NCBI GenBank assembly: GCA_025056455.1
Contig: JANWVY010000010.1
Coordinates: 62,001 to 126,000, forward strand
DNA: 64,000 nucleotides
Source of the DNA: Bryobacteraceae bacterium
GTDB lineage: Bacteria; Acidobacteriota; Terriglobia; Bryobacterales; Bryobacteraceae
Direction of reading: 5' to 3'
Shown here: in pieces, positions 1-9,132 of the stretch
Position numbering within the stretch: the stretch's first letter is position 1
Layout of the letters: the number at the start of each line of letters is the position of its first letter
Notes under the pieces: model-generated
What the model saw: the letters and a program-made list of their open reading frames with translations, nothing else
Told to the model about the DNA's origin: nothing
The model's database searches: none
Program-made: the position numbers and the translations under genes

Positions 1-401
1 GTTGTGCTGCCTGCGACGGTGGCAGCTAGGGCCCCCCTCGTTTTGCTGCCGACACACGGCAAGCTCGGTTGCGTCTCCAAGACAACCTTCCTGCGCTCAA
101 AAAAGTCGTCCGCCGGTAGCGGCAAGTGCTCCAGGAAACACTTTCAGGGAGCCGCCACCGGCGAACGCGCCCGCGGGAGAGACCACGGGAGGCTGCGATA
201 GACTCAACAGGGTAAAACGCGTAAAAACTACCCGAGGAAGGGAAGAATTACCTGCCGTCTCCGGCAGAATTGACCCGGGAGATAGCGATCACCCTGCCAT
301 TTGCCATGCTGCAGAAAATCAGATGCAAGAGGAGGGCCACCGGCAAACCAGACACGGCGCGAATCCGGGACATTGTTGAAAGGGGAAGGACTGAAAGGGG
401 G
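1..401. other. Stretch without a supportable gene
   Basis: No reading frame here resembles a known family. The longest plus-strand frames are rich in Arg, Pro and Ser and look like translated non-coding sequence. A 41-codon minus-strand frame (373 to 248) begins with a hydrophobic, signal-like stretch but has no ribosome binding site and no recognisable relatives. A perfect 6-bp stem with a TCTC loop lies at 252-267 (CTGCCG/CGGCAG), without a T-run on either side. No rRNA, tmRNA, SRP RNA or RNase P RNA hallmark was seen. Confidence 0.4.
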
Positions 402-478
402 TGGTGGGCGCGACAGGACTCGAACCTATGACCTCCTGCGTGTGAAGCAGGCGCTCTAACCAGCTGAGCTACGCGCCC
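402..478 (-). tRNA. tRNA-Val (anticodon CAC)
   Basis: Read on the minus strand this folds as a complete cloverleaf. The acceptor stem GGGCGCG pairs with CGCGCCC, the D arm is GCTC/GAGC, the anticodon stem is CCTGC/GCAGG with loop TTCACAC, and the T arm has loop TTCGAGT. The anticodon at loop positions 3-5 is CAC, which reads the valine codon GUG. The discriminator is A and the CCA end is encoded (402-404). A good promoter lies just upstream. It is the only tRNA gene recognised in the window. Confidence 0.95.
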
Positions 479-492
479 CGGCCAAGACTCCG

Positions 493-522
493 ACTATATC
501 ACACTGCTTTGCAGTGGAACAA
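493..522 (-). promoter_or_regulatory. Sigma-70-type promoter of tRNA-Val
   Basis: On the minus strand there is a -35 box TTGTTC (522-517), an 18-nt spacer and a -10 box TATAGT (498-493). This places transcription start about 8 nt before the mature tRNA. The spacer contains a perfect inverted repeat CACTGC-N3-GCAGTG (502-516). Assignment is by sequence match only. Confidence 0.5.
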
Positions 523-640
523 TTTCGCACTCGCGCTCGGGTTTCCCCTCGAGTTTTATCAGTCGGCAGAAGCCGTCTGGCCGCGAGCATGCCTGTTTTG
601 ACCCCCCACGCCCCACTCCCGGCGCTGTTAGGATGAGCCC

Positions 641-1534
641 ATGCGCAGCTCCTTGCTCTTGTTGGTCGCCAGCCTTGTCCTACACTCTGAACCGCTGTGG
701 CGGGCAAAACCCTTCACCGAACCGGACAGCTTTACCGCAGAAATTGAAGGACCGGCGGTGGACCGCCAAGGTTATCTCTACGCAGTGAGCTTTCTCCGAA
801 AACCAACCATCGGTCGCATTTCTCCGGAGGGACGCGGGGAAATTTTTCTCGAATTCACCAACGGCTCCCTGGCCAATGGAATTCGCTTCGATGCCCAGGG
901 CCGGATGTTTGTCGCCGATTACACCAACCACAATGTCTTGCTCGTCGACACCAAGACACGGAGCTTTCGCGTCTTCGTCCACGAGCCCCGTATGAACCAG
1001 CCGAATGATCTTGCGATCGCGCCCGACGGCACGCTTTATGCCAGTGATCCTGACTGGCAGCGATCCACGGGCCAGCTCTGGCGCATCGACCCCAGACGCA
1101 GAGTCAAGAAAATCGCAGACGGTATGGGCACAACAAATGGCATCGAGGTGAGCCCCGATGGACGGAAACTCTATGTGAACGAAAGCGTGCAGCGCAAAGT
1201 CTGGGTGTTCGACATTCAGGCTGGCGGCGACATCGCAAACAAACGCCTGCTGGTTGAGTTTCCTGATTTTGGCTTTGACGGAATGCGCTGTGACGTGTTG
1301 GGGAATTTGTATATCACCAGGCACGGCAAAGGCACAGTGGTGGTCGTCTCGCCCCAAGGTCAGATCTTACGCGAGATTGACGTTCTTGGAAGATATCCAA
1401 CGAATCTCTGCTTTGGCGGCCCGGACGGGAAAACCGTCTATGTGACCGAGGCGGAGCAGAAGCGAGTGGTAACGTTCCGCACCGATACGGCTGGACTGGA
1501 GTGGGCCCGCTGGCCTGGCAATCGGCCCCAGTGA
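641..1534 (+). CDS. Secreted SMP-30/gluconolactonase-like beta-propeller protein
   Basis: This 297-residue protein has a hydrophobic N-terminal segment (residues 3-14) suggesting export, followed by a six-bladed SMP-30/LRE-type propeller. Family-type features are visible: EGPAVD near residue 36, which supplies the metal-binding Glu, the motif QPNDLAIAPDG around residue 120, TNGIEVSPDG around 167, and FDGMRCD around 205, which supplies the Asp. Members hydrolyse lactones or related esters with a bound divalent metal, but the substrate here cannot be told. An AGGATGA Shine-Dalgarno lies just before the ATG. The gene is monocistronic and diverges from the tRNA. Confidence 0.82.
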   Translation: MRSSLLLLVASLVLHSEPLWRAKPFTEPDSFTAEIEGPAVDRQGYLYAVSFLRKPTIGRISPEGRGEIFLEFTNGSLANGIRFDAQGRMFVADYTNHNVLLVDTKTRSFRVFVHEPRMNQPNDLAIAPDGTLYASDPDWQRSTGQLWRIDPRRRVKKIADGMGTTNGIEVSPDGRKLYVNESVQRKVWVFDIQAGGDIANKRLLVEFPDFGFDGMRCDVLGNLYITRHGKGTVVVVSPQGQILREIDVLGRYPTNLCFGGPDGKTVYVTEAEQKRVVTFRTDTAGLEWARWPGNRPQ

Positions 1535-1681
1535 GGTTGTGGGGAGTAGGCGGAAAAGCCTTTCGCGGCCGTCCGCCCGTTCCAAGAGAACGCGGTGCGC
1601 CTGCAGCCCTGCCTGCTCAGCGCCGTGAACAGGCTTACGGCGCGGCAGAGCCGCTGTGATACCATGTGGAGTTATTCAGCA

Positions 1682-2197
1682 ATGATCCGTTCCTTCCGGG
1701 GCGCCGTTCCGAAAGTCGCCCCCTCCTGTTACATTGATCCCAGCGCTCAGGTGATTGGCGATGTGATTATCGGCGAACGCTCGAGTGTTTGGTGTCATGC
1801 GACAGTGCGGGGGGATGTGAACTCGATTCGTATCGGAGAAGGTACCAACATCCAGGATAACAGCGTTCTGCATGTCGACAGTGACGGTTTCCCCCTTCAC
1901 ATCGGCAACCGTGTCACCGTGGGCCATGCCGTGGTGCTTCACGGCTGCACCATTGAGGATGATTGTTTGATCGGCATTGGGGCGATCGTCCTCAACGGCG
2001 CTCAGGTCGGCGCGGGATCGGTCATCGCCGCTGGCGCCCTGGTTCCCGAAGGCGCGGTCATCCCCCCAGGCAGTCTGGCCATGGGCGTGCCTGCCAAAGT
2101 GCGCCGCCTCGTTTCACCCGAAGAAAAAGAACGCTTCCGCCTAAACGCCGAGCACTATATCGAACTCCGCCAGCACTACAGGGAAGAGCCGTCTTGA
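1682..2197 (+). CDS. Gamma-carbonic anhydrase family protein
   Basis: This 171-residue left-handed beta-helix protein belongs to the gamma-class carbonic anhydrase family (YrdA/CaiE-like). Hexapeptide repeats run from about residue 18. Three His residues characteristic of the metal site are visible in the segments LHVD, VGHAVVLHGC and the nearby helix turns, and the DNSVLHVD motif is typical. The start at 1682 gives the family's usual N-terminus (MIRSFRG). In-frame ATGs at 1664 and 1595 would only add atypical sequence. The stop codon overlaps the TTG start of hisS, so the two are probably co-transcribed. Activity is plausible but many family members have no demonstrated carbonic anhydrase function. 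Confidence 0.88.
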   Translation: MIRSFRGAVPKVAPSCYIDPSAQVIGDVIIGERSSVWCHATVRGDVNSIRIGEGTNIQDNSVLHVDSDGFPLHIGNRVTVGHAVVLHGCTIEDDCLIGIGAIVLNGAQVGAGSVIAAGALVPEGAVIPPGSLAMGVPAKVRRLVSPEEKERFRLNAEHYIELRQHYREEPS

Positions 2198-3450
2198 TTA
2201 AAGCGATCAAAGGCACGCGCGACATCCTGCCGCCCGCAACCAAAGTGTGGAACTTCGTGGAAGAGGTGTCGCGGCGCGTTCTCCACTGTTACAACTATCA
2301 AGAAATTCGCACCCCGATCTTTGAAGAAACTGCACTGTTTGCTCGCGGCGTGGGTGAGGAAACCGACATTGTGAGCAAAGAGATGTACACCTGGCAGGAC
2401 CGAGATGGCTCATCGTTGACCCTACGGCCGGAAAACACGGCCCCAGTCATCCGCGCCTTTCTGGAACACCGTCTCGATCAGCGGCCTGGCCTGCAAAAGC
2501 TTTTCTATATCGGTCCGATGTTTCGCCGTGAACGCCCGCAAAAAGGCCGCTACCGCCAGTTCTTTCAAATCGGCGCCGAAGCCATTGGCTCAGAATCTCC
2601 CGCCCTCGATGCCGAGGTGATCGAGATGGTCGTTGAAATTCTGACCCAGAGCGGTCTTCAGGGCTTTCAGTTGATCATCAACTCGGTCGGCTGCCCGCAA
2701 TGCCGGCCGCGCTTTGTTGCCATGCTCAAGGAAAAGATCGAGCAAGTGGCCTCGCAGCTGTGCGCAGATTGCCGGCGCCGCTCCGTCACCAACCCTTTGC
2801 GCGTTCTCGATTGTAAAGTGCCTGCCGATCAGCCCCTCATTGAAACCTTGCCCTCGATTCTGGATCATCTCTGCCAGGATTGCCGCTCTCACTTCACTTG
2901 GGTGCGAAAATTTCTCGAGGACCGCGACATCCGCTACCAAGTGCAAGGGCGCCTGGTCCGCGGACTGGATTACTATATGCGCACCACGTTCGAAATCGTG
3001 CATGGCGCACTGGGCGCCCAGAACTCCGTGGTCGGGGGTGGCCGATACGACGGCCTAGCCGAGGCTCTCGGGTCCAAAGTTCCCGCACCCGGCATTGGCT
3101 TTTCGATTGGCGAAGATCGCCTGGTGTTGAGCCTCGAAGAATGCCGGCCAGAGTTGGCTCGCCAGACCCTCGATTTGTTGGTGGCGCCTCTCGGAGAAAG
3201 TGCCTTGAGCCACTCTACACTGCTTGCGCGCGAACTTCGCCGCCAGGGTCTCTGTGTCGAAATCGCCTTCGACGCGAAGTTGAAACGCGCTCTTGAGCTG
3301 GCTAACAAGCTCGGCGCGCGCCATGCGTTGATTGTTGGCGACAACGAAATTCAAGCCGGAGTGTATGCTCTGAAGGACATGGCCACTGGCCAGCAACTCA
3401 ATGTGACTCGCGACTCTCTTGCAGACAAAATTCTCTATGGAAAGCACTGA
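2194..3450 (+). CDS. hisS: Histidine--tRNA ligase
   Basis: This is a class II aminoacyl-tRNA synthetase of 418 residues that charges tRNA-His. Motif 2 ([20 protein letters not shown]), the histidine-specific [14 protein letters not shown] and motif 3 ([11 protein letters not shown]) are all present, followed by the anticodon-binding C-terminal domain. The conserved N-terminus [13 protein letters not shown] forces a TTG start at 2194, overlapping the stop of the carbonic anhydrase gene (TTGA). No ATG or GTG exists at a sensible place; the longer open frame upstream is only the shadow of the preceding gene. The 3' end overlaps aspS by 14 bp, so translation is likely coupled. Confidence 0.97.
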   Translation: MIKAIKGTRDILPPATKVWNFVEEVSRRVLHCYNYQEIRTPIFEETALFARGVGEETDIVSKEMYTWQDRDGSSLTLRPENTAPVIRAFLEHRLDQRPGLQKLFYIGPMFRRERPQKGRYRQFFQIGAEAIGSESPALDAEVIEMVVEILTQSGLQGFQLIINSVGCPQCRPRFVAMLKEKIEQVASQLCADCRRRSVTNPLRVLDCKVPADQPLIETLPSILDHLCQDCRSHFTWVRKFLEDRDIRYQVQGRLVRGLDYYMRTTFEIVHGALGAQNSVVGGGRYDGLAEALGSKVPAPGIGFSIGEDRLVLSLEECRPELARQTLDLLVAPLGESALSHSTLLARELRRQGLCVEIAFDAKLKRALELANKLGARHALIVGDNEIQAGVYALKDMATGQQLNVTRDSLADKILYGKH

Positions 3451-5263
3451 ACAACAGGCAGCCAGAAACGATCAACCGGAAGCACGTCAGCCCGTATCGC
3501 TGGATTTTTTGGGCGAGCTTCGCCGCACTCATATGTGCGGCCAGCTGCGCGCCTCCGATGCTGGCAAACGTGTCATCTTGATGGGCTGGGTTCACCGCCG
3601 TCGCGACCTTGGCGCGGTCATCTTTATTCACCTTCGAGACCGTGAAGGCGTTACCCAAGTGGTTTTTCATGAAAACATCGACCCTGCGGTTCACCAGAAG
3701 GCAGAAACGATTCGCCCGGAATACGTCATCGCTGTAGAAGGCCTTGTCGAGAAGCGCACGCCCGAAACCGTCAACCCAAACATCGCCACGGGCGAAATCG
3801 AGGTCGTGGCGGAGAAACTGTGGATTCTTAACGAATCGCGCACACCGCCCTTCCCCATGGACGAATTCGCCGAAATCGCCGAAGACGCCCGCCTCAAATA
3901 CCGCTACCTCGACCTTCGCCGCCCGCAAATGCAACGCAACATCATCCTGCGTTCGCGGATTTCCTTCGCCATTCGGGAACATCTCTACTCGCAAGGCTTC
4001 CTCGAAATCGAAACGCCTTTTCTCACCAAATCCACTCCCGAAGGCGCACGCGACTTCCTGGTGCCAAGCCGTTTGTCTCCGGGCTACTTCTACGCCCTTC
4101 CGCAAAGCCCACAAATTTTTAAGCAACTCCTCATGATTAGCGGCTTTGAAAAATACTTTCAGATCGTCCGCTGCTTCCGCGACGAAGACCTGCGCGCAGA
4201 CCGCCAGTATGAATTCACTCAGATCGACATCGAGATGTCCTTCCCGCAACAGGAAACCATCTACGAAGCGGTCGAGCCCCTAGTGCAGCGGATTTGTAAA
4301 GAAGCTGGCGTGGAGATTTCCATCCCCTTCCCGCGGATGACCTATGCCGAAGCCATGCGCTCCTATGGCATCGACAAACCCGATCTTCGCATTCCGCCTT
4401 TTCACTGCGTTGAGGATCTGTTCGAAGGTCAGGGTCTTACCCAGCCCGGTTTGCCCTTGGTGGCCATCCATATTCCCAACACGGGGGCGCCCTCTCGCAA
4501 GGAACGCGACGAGATCAAAGCCTTTGGCGCCGAGCGCGGCCTTCGCGTCTATGACGATGTGAAGCGTCTGGAGCGCGACTTTCCCGGGCCGATGGCCAAG
4601 CTGCGCGAGCGCGCCTCGGCAGGCGAAGAAGACCTGCTCGTTCTCGCTGGCTGGCCTTCAGAAAAGAAGGGACACCGGCCAGAAGAAACCGTTTTGCAAG
4701 CTTGCGGGCAGCTGCGTCTCTATTGCGCCCAGAAATTCAAAGACCGGCACAAGCTCCTTGACAACCGTGTCTTTCAGTGGGTTTGGGTCGTCGATTTCCC
4801 CATGTTTGAGTGGGACGAAGAGGAACAACGCTGGGTGGCTGCTCATCACCCCTTCACTTCGGTCCACGACGAAGATCTCGAAAAGCTGACGACCGATCCC
4901 GCTAGCTGCCGCGCCAAGTCCTACGATATCGTGGTCAACGGCATCGAGCTTGGCTCTGGCTCCATCCGTATTCACCGCCGTGACGTGCAGGCGAAGGTCT
5001 TTTCTGCTCTTGGCCTTTCCGACGAGGAAGCCCGCGCCAAGTTCGGCTTTTTGCTCGATGCTCTGGAGTACGGAGCGCCTCCGCATGGCGGTATTGCCCT
5101 GGGCTTGGACCGTCTCGTGATGTTGCTGGCGGGAGAAAACTCCATCCGCGACGTCATCCCCTTCCCCAAAACCGCTAAAGGCACCGATCTGATGTCCGAC
5201 TCCCCTTCGCCAGTGCCGGAAAAAGCACTGCGGGAGCTCGGAATTGCACTACGCAAGAAGTAG
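3437..5263 (+). CDS. aspS: Aspartate--tRNA ligase
   Basis: This is a bacterial-type class II AspRS of about 608 residues. It carries an N-terminal OB-fold anticodon-binding domain ([12 protein letters not shown]... [12 protein letters not shown]), a catalytic core with motif 2 ([18 protein letters not shown]), the bacterial GAD insertion around residues 300-410, and motif 3 ([15 protein letters not shown]) with the family signature [11 protein letters not shown]. The ATG at 3437 lies inside the end of hisS; the alternative ATG at 3533 would still keep the whole core. Whether it is discriminating or also charges tRNA-Asn cannot be decided here, because no gatCAB or asnS is in the window. Confidence 0.97.
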   Translation: MESTEQQAARNDQPEARQPVSLDFLGELRRTHMCGQLRASDAGKRVILMGWVHRRRDLGAVIFIHLRDREGVTQVVFHENIDPAVHQKAETIRPEYVIAVEGLVEKRTPETVNPNIATGEIEVVAEKLWILNESRTPPFPMDEFAEIAEDARLKYRYLDLRRPQMQRNIILRSRISFAIREHLYSQGFLEIETPFLTKSTPEGARDFLVPSRLSPGYFYALPQSPQIFKQLLMISGFEKYFQIVRCFRDEDLRADRQYEFTQIDIEMSFPQQETIYEAVEPLVQRICKEAGVEISIPFPRMTYAEAMRSYGIDKPDLRIPPFHCVEDLFEGQGLTQPGLPLVAIHIPNTGAPSRKERDEIKAFGAERGLRVYDDVKRLERDFPGPMAKLRERASAGEEDLLVLAGWPSEKKGHRPEETVLQACGQLRLYCAQKFKDRHKLLDNRVFQWVWVVDFPMFEWDEEEQRWVAAHHPFTSVHDEDLEKLTTDPASCRAKSYDIVVNGIELGSGSIRIHRRDVQAKVFSALGLSDEEARAKFGFLLDALEYGAPPHGGIALGLDRLVMLLAGENSIRDVIPFPKTAKGTDLMSDSPSPVPEKALRELGIALRKK

Positions 5264-5266
5264 GGC

Positions 5267-5953
5267 CTAGCGCGGCGGCTTCACTTTGTCCTTGGCGTAG
5301 CAATCCGGTTCGATCGGGCAGCGGTGGCACTTCGGCTTACGAGCCGAGCAGATCTCCCGCCCGAAATGGATCACTTGGTGGCTGAAGGAAATCCAGCGCT
5401 CCTGGGGAAGCAACTTCATGAGATCCTGTTCAATCTTCACTGGCTGGTCGTGTTTGGTGAGGTCAAGCCGGCGCGCGATCCGCTGCACATGGGTATCCAC
5501 CACCACCCCTGACGGAATGCCGAACGCCGTGCCCAGCACCACGTTGGCGGTTTTTCTGGCTGCTCCCGGCACCGTGAGCAAATCCTGCATGCGCCGAGGC
5601 ACCTCACCATGAAACTTGGTTAGAATCGTGCGCGCCGCTCCCACCAGATTTTTCGCCTTATTGTTATAAAAACCCGTCGAGCGGATCTGTTGTGCCACTT
5701 CTTCCACCGGCGCCGCCGCGAGATCTGCAATCGTGGGATACTTGCGAAACAGCTCCGGCGTCACCTGGTTGACGCGCTCGTCGGTGCACTGAGCGGAAAG
5801 GATCGTCGCAACCAGCAACTCCCAGGCGTTGCGATGCCGCAGCGCACAGGTGGCGTTCGGATAGAGCTGGTCAAGAGCTTTGAGAATGCGCTCCAGGCGG
5901 GCTTGCTTCGCTGCTTTCGTCTTCGGCGCCGGCAATGCCCTACAATAACACAT
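5267..5953 (-). CDS. nth: Endonuclease III (DNA glycosylase/AP lyase)
   Basis: This base-excision repair enzyme of 228 residues removes oxidised pyrimidines. The helix-hairpin-helix segment carries the catalytic Lys (PGAARKTANVV, where most homologues have PGVGRKTA) and the catalytic Asp follows in VVVDTHVQRIARRL. The C-terminus has the 4Fe-4S cluster pattern C-x6-C-x2-C-x5-C (CSARKPKCHRCPIEPDC). The ATG at 5953 has AGGAAAA upstream on the minus strand. A longer in-frame extension to 6106 is Arg-rich and lies inside the opposite gene, so it was not used. The first 19 bp overlap the start of the divergent gene. The 3' end abuts aspS convergently. Confidence 0.95.
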   Translation of the reverse strand: MCYCRALPAPKTKAAKQARLERILKALDQLYPNATCALRHRNAWELLVATILSAQCTDERVNQVTPELFRKYPTIADLAAAPVEEVAQQIRSTGFYNNKAKNLVGAARTILTKFHGEVPRRMQDLLTVPGAARKTANVVLGTAFGIPSGVVVDTHVQRIARRLDLTKHDQPVKIEQDLMKLLPQERWISFSHQVIHFGREICSARKPKCHRCPIEPDCYAKDKVKPPR

Positions 5954-7443
5954 TGCGCGGCTTTTCCTGGATTCCTGCCCTCGCCGTGGTCGCTTTTGGC
6001 GGCTCGCTTGCCGCCCCCTTCTATCTCGATGATTTCGCCTTGCTCCAAGATCCGGCCGTGACTTCACCGGGGGGCTGGATGGATTGCTTGGCTCTGACCC
6101 AGACAAGACCCCTCACTTGGCTCAGCTTCTGGCTGAATTATCAACTGGGCGGCTCTCAGCCGTCTGGTTATCACGCCGTCAATTTAGGGCTACATCTGGC
6201 AAACATTCTGGTTGCGCACCAGGCGCTATCGGGTGTAATTCCAAGGGCGGTAGCGTTCCTCGCCGCCACGGTTTTTGCTCTGCACCCTGTCCAAACAGAA
6301 GCGGTGACTTATGTTTTTGCGCGCGCCAGCTTAATCATGACTTTGCTGTGCCTGCTAGCCTTGCGCGCCTGGTTGAACCAGCGTCCCCGCCTGGCGGCTG
6401 GCTGGTTTGCGCTGGCCTTGATGGCCAAGGAGGAATGCGTCACTTTTCCCGTTGTGCTGGCCCTGCTTGACCGCTCGACAGGCCGGAAAGGCACAAGCAA
6501 GCCACTGCTGGCCATGCTCGGGCTGTCTCTCTTGTTCGGAGCGCGCGTTCTCTGGCTGTCAACCATCACCCCAGGATCCGGAGCTGGTGCTCAATCTGGC
6601 GTCTCCCCTCTCAGCTACTTCTCTGTCCAAGGGCTCGCCATCCTGCGTTATCTCCGCCTGTTGATATGGCCTCAGGGGTTTACGATTGAATCGCCCCTCT
6701 CGCTCCAAGCGGCTTGGTGGGCGTGGGCGCCCATCGCCCTTTCTATAGCGATCGCTGCTCGTCGTTTTCAAGGGGCGGGAGCGGGTTTTTGGTGGCTGGC
6801 TGGGCTTCTCATTCTTGCGCCCAGCTCTTCTGTGCTTCCCGCTTCGGACCTTTCGGCAGACCGTCGCCTCTACTTCGCTCTTCTGGCCTTTGCCGTAGTG
6901 GCGGGGCTCGGGCTGAAGAAGCACCCGGCGTGGCTGACTCCAGCCTTGGGGGTTGTTCTTGCCGCGCTGAGCTTCCTAGAGTCCGTGACCTGGCGCGATC
7001 CTGCCGCGTTATGGCGCCAGGCCCTGGCGCGCGCCCCGCACAAGGTCCGCCCCTACATCCAACTCGCACGGTTGTCGCCGCCAAGCCAAGCCCTCGAGTT
7101 AATTTCTCAAGCTCAAGCTTTTGCGCCTGCAGACCCTCTGTTGGCATCTGAGAAAGGGAGAATTTACTTCGAGAGCGGCGAGGTCGCTCTGGCGCTCAAC
7201 GAGTTCGGGCGGGCTCTGGCGCTTGCGCCGAACGACGCCCGAATGATCAATAATCGTGGCGTGGCCCTTGCCCGTCTTGGTCAGGTTGCGGCAGCCCGGA
7301 TGGACTTCGAACGCGCTCTGCAAAGGGAGCCTTGTTTCTTTGATGCCCTCTGGAACTTGCGAAAACTCGGAGACACTCGGTCGCCCGATCCACGATGCCG
7401 TTTTACACCCAGTCAAAGACGATCTCTCGATGAGCGCCCCTAG
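5935..7443 (+). CDS. Polytopic membrane protein with C-terminal TPRs (TMTC-like)
   Basis: This protein has about 502 residues. The first 340 contain many hydrophobic segments and the pattern of the TMTC/PMT-like glycosyltransferase superfamily: an acidic pair in FYLDDFALL near residue 31, then TRPLTWLSFWLNY, YHAVNLGLHLANI and ALHPVQTEAVTYV. Residues about 375-480 form TPR-type repeats. Family relatives are membrane GT-C glycosyltransferases or their homologues of unknown substrate; here a role in glycosylating exported proteins is only a guess. The ATG at 5935 has no clear Shine-Dalgarno and lies within the 5' end of nth on the other strand. The 3' end overlaps the next gene by 14 bp. Confidence 0.75.
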   Translation: MPYNNTLRGFSWIPALAVVAFGGSLAAPFYLDDFALLQDPAVTSPGGWMDCLALTQTRPLTWLSFWLNYQLGGSQPSGYHAVNLGLHLANILVAHQALSGVIPRAVAFLAATVFALHPVQTEAVTYVFARASLIMTLLCLLALRAWLNQRPRLAAGWFALALMAKEECVTFPVVLALLDRSTGRKGTSKPLLAMLGLSLLFGARVLWLSTITPGSGAGAQSGVSPLSYFSVQGLAILRYLRLLIWPQGFTIESPLSLQAAWWAWAPIALSIAIAARRFQGAGAGFWWLAGLLILAPSSSVLPASDLSADRRLYFALLAFAVVAGLGLKKHPAWLTPALGVVLAALSFLESVTWRDPAALWRQALARAPHKVRPYIQLARLSPPSQALELISQAQAFAPADPLLASEKGRIYFESGEVALALNEFGRALALAPNDARMINNRGVALARLGQVAAARMDFERALQREPCFFDALWNLRKLGDTRSPDPRCRFTPSQRRSLDERP

Positions 7444-7954
7444 TTACCTACTGCGCACCCAGATGATTGCGCCGGTCAGCCTCGAGGAGGCATTTGCCAT
7501 CTTCGAGGACCCCCGCAATCTTGCCAAAATTACCCCGCCCTGGCTCAATTTCCGTATCCTCACTCCCGAGCCCATCACCATGAAACGCGGCGCCGTCTTC
7601 GACTACCGTTTCCGGTGGTTCGGCCTGCCTCTGTCCTGGCAGACCATCATCACCGATTACGAACCTCCGTTTTACTTCGTGGATTTCCAAGCAAAGGGCC
7701 CATACCGTCTCTGGCGCCACCGCCACAGCTTTAAACCCTCTGTGGAAGGCACAATTGTGACGGATGAGGTCGAGTTTATTCTGCCTTTCGGCTGGCTGGG
7801 CAAAATGGCCCTCAAATTTGCCGTCGCTGAACAACTTAAGGAAATTTTTCGGTTCCGCCAGCAAACGCTCAACACGATGATGTGTGGTGGGCGAGGTCGG
7901 TGGACCGAGCCCGCAATCACAGCCTATCCGTCAGCCCAACAGAAGCTGTCCTAA
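7430..7954 (+). CDS. SRPBCC family (START-like) protein
   Basis: This 174-residue protein has the helix-grip layout of the SRPBCC superfamily: an N-terminal strand followed by PVSLEEAFAIFEDPRNLAKI, then alternating strands with WRHRHSF and TDEVEFILPFGWLG, and a long C-terminal helix with an FRFRQQTL segment. Similar proteins are often called cell-division inhibitor-like or ligand-binding. The ligand is unknown. The ATG at 7430 sits inside the end of the preceding gene, suggesting coupling. The stop overlaps the convergent GNAT gene by 4 bp. Confidence 0.78.
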   Translation: MSAPSYLLRTQMIAPVSLEEAFAIFEDPRNLAKITPPWLNFRILTPEPITMKRGAVFDYRFRWFGLPLSWQTIITDYEPPFYFVDFQAKGPYRLWRHRHSFKPSVEGTIVTDEVEFILPFGWLGKMALKFAVAEQLKEIFRFRQQTLNTMMCGGRGRWTEPAITAYPSAQQKLS

Positions 7955-8448
7955 CACCTCGCCGTCCGGCTTTGCGCGAGGCGCGTGAGCGCCTCTCCGG
8001 AGAGCCGGAACAAGACCCAATCGCGCAGAGCGGTGGCCCCCAAATTTTCGTAAAACCGAATAGCAGGTTCATTCCAATGGAGTACAGCCCAATCCAGCCG
8101 CCCGCAGTTTCTCTCCACCGCGATGGCGGCCACCTCGGCGAGAAGGGCCTTCCCGATACCGCGCCCCCGGTACTGCGGCTCCACAAAGAGATCCTCGAGG
8201 TAGAGGCCGGGCTTTGCTAAGAATGTCGAAAAGTTATGGAAGTACAGAGCCATCCCTGCTGGCTGGCCGTCGTAGTAGGCGATTAACGCCTCCGCGACGC
8301 TCCGGCCACCAAACATCGCTTCCTTCAAACTTTCTTCCGTCGCTACAACTTGGTCAGAAAGCTTTTCGTACTGGGCTAGGCTCCGGATGAATTGCAACAG
8401 CAGAGCCGCATGTTCCGGACCTGCTCGAACAATCTCAATGGCAGCCAT
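7951..8448 (-). CDS. GNAT family N-acetyltransferase (SAT1-like)
   Basis: This 165-residue protein is an acetyl-CoA-dependent GNAT enzyme. The acetyl-CoA loop is clear (EPQYRGRGIGKALL around residue 92), preceded by the strand LYLEDLFV. The N-terminal FIRSLAQYEKL and the C-terminal WNEPAIRFYENLGA are typical of the spermidine/diamine acetyltransferase branch, so a polyamine or small amine is a reasonable but unproven substrate. It lies 5 bp downstream of the response regulator gene on the same strand and could be read through from it. Confidence 0.88.
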   Translation of the reverse strand: MAAIEIVRAGPEHAALLLQFIRSLAQYEKLSDQVVATEESLKEAMFGGRSVAEALIAYYDGQPAGMALYFHNFSTFLAKPGLYLEDLFVEPQYRGRGIGKALLAEVAAIAVERNCGRLDWAVLHWNEPAIRFYENLGATALRDWVLFRLSGEALTRLAQSRTARC

Positions 8449-8453
8449 GCGAG

Positions 8454-9116
8454 TTACGATTCCTCTCTTTCTGTTCCCAGCGCGATTAATCCATGACGGA
8501 TGGCATGCTGCACGAGCTCGGCGCTTGTCTTCACCCCGAGATCGTCCATCAATTTGTATTTGTGGGTTTCCACGGTACGCGGCGAGATATTCAGGATCGC
8601 GCCGATTTCCTTGGCCGATTTGCCTTCCGCAAGAAGCTGCAAGACCTCGCGCTGTCGGCTCGTAAGCTCAATGGTACGTTTTCCGTGCCGCCGCGTCTCA
8701 TCCAGCAACTCCTCCATCGAAGGGGTGCGGAGGGCCGGTGATAGGTAGGTGCGCCCGGCTAGGGCCTCGCGGATCGCCACCACCAGTTCATCCGAGGCCG
8801 AATGCTTCAAGACGTAGCCGCTTGCGCCTGCCTCGAGCGCCCGGCTGACGTAGGTGGCGTCCGGATGCATGGTCAGAAAGACCACTCTGGCCCGCACGCC
8901 TTCCTCGCGCAACTTGCGCACAGCTTCAATTCCGTTGAGCAGCGGCATCGAAATGTCCGCCACAATGACGTCAGGATCTAGCGCGCGAGCCTGCTCGATG
9001 AGCTCGCGCCCGTTGGTGGCTGTTCCCAGCAAGTGAAATTCTGGCTCAAGCAAGCTGCACAAGCCATCCAGCACGATTTGGTGATCATCCGCAAGCAAGA
9101 TCGACGCTTTTTTCAT
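8454..9116 (-). CDS. NarL/LuxR-type response regulator
   Basis: This is a 220-residue two-component regulator. The receiver domain (residues 1-120) has the acidic pocket (LLADDHQ) and the phospho-acceptor Asp in DVIVADISMPLLNG. The switch Thr is in FLTMHPD and the conserved Lys is in GYVLKHS. The C-terminal LuxR helix-turn-helix (about 145-210) reads LTSRQREVLQLLAEGKSAKE then ISPRTVETHKYKL. It follows the histidine kinase gene by 16 bp, so the pair is probably one operon. Target genes are unknown. Confidence 0.94.
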   Translation of the reverse strand: MKKASILLADDHQIVLDGLCSLLEPEFHLLGTATNGRELIEQARALDPDVIVADISMPLLNGIEAVRKLREEGVRARVVFLTMHPDATYVSRALEAGASGYVLKHSASDELVVAIREALAGRTYLSPALRTPSMEELLDETRRHGKRTIELTSRQREVLQLLAEGKSAKEIGAILNISPRTVETHKYKLMDDLGVKTSAELVQHAIRHGLIALGTEREES

Positions 9117-9132
9117 CCGAAAATCCTTGCCC

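Noticed and set aside
248-373. 41-codon minus-strand frame with a hydrophobic start
   Set aside because: No ribosome binding site and no similarity I can name; too short to support by eye.
2-379. 125-codon open frame on the plus strand and a shorter one inside it
   Set aside because: Amino-acid use is typical of translated non-coding GC-rich DNA and no family is recognisable.
3398-4249. Long open frame (283 codons) opposite aspS
   Set aside because: It is the antisense of a certain gene and has no domain pattern.
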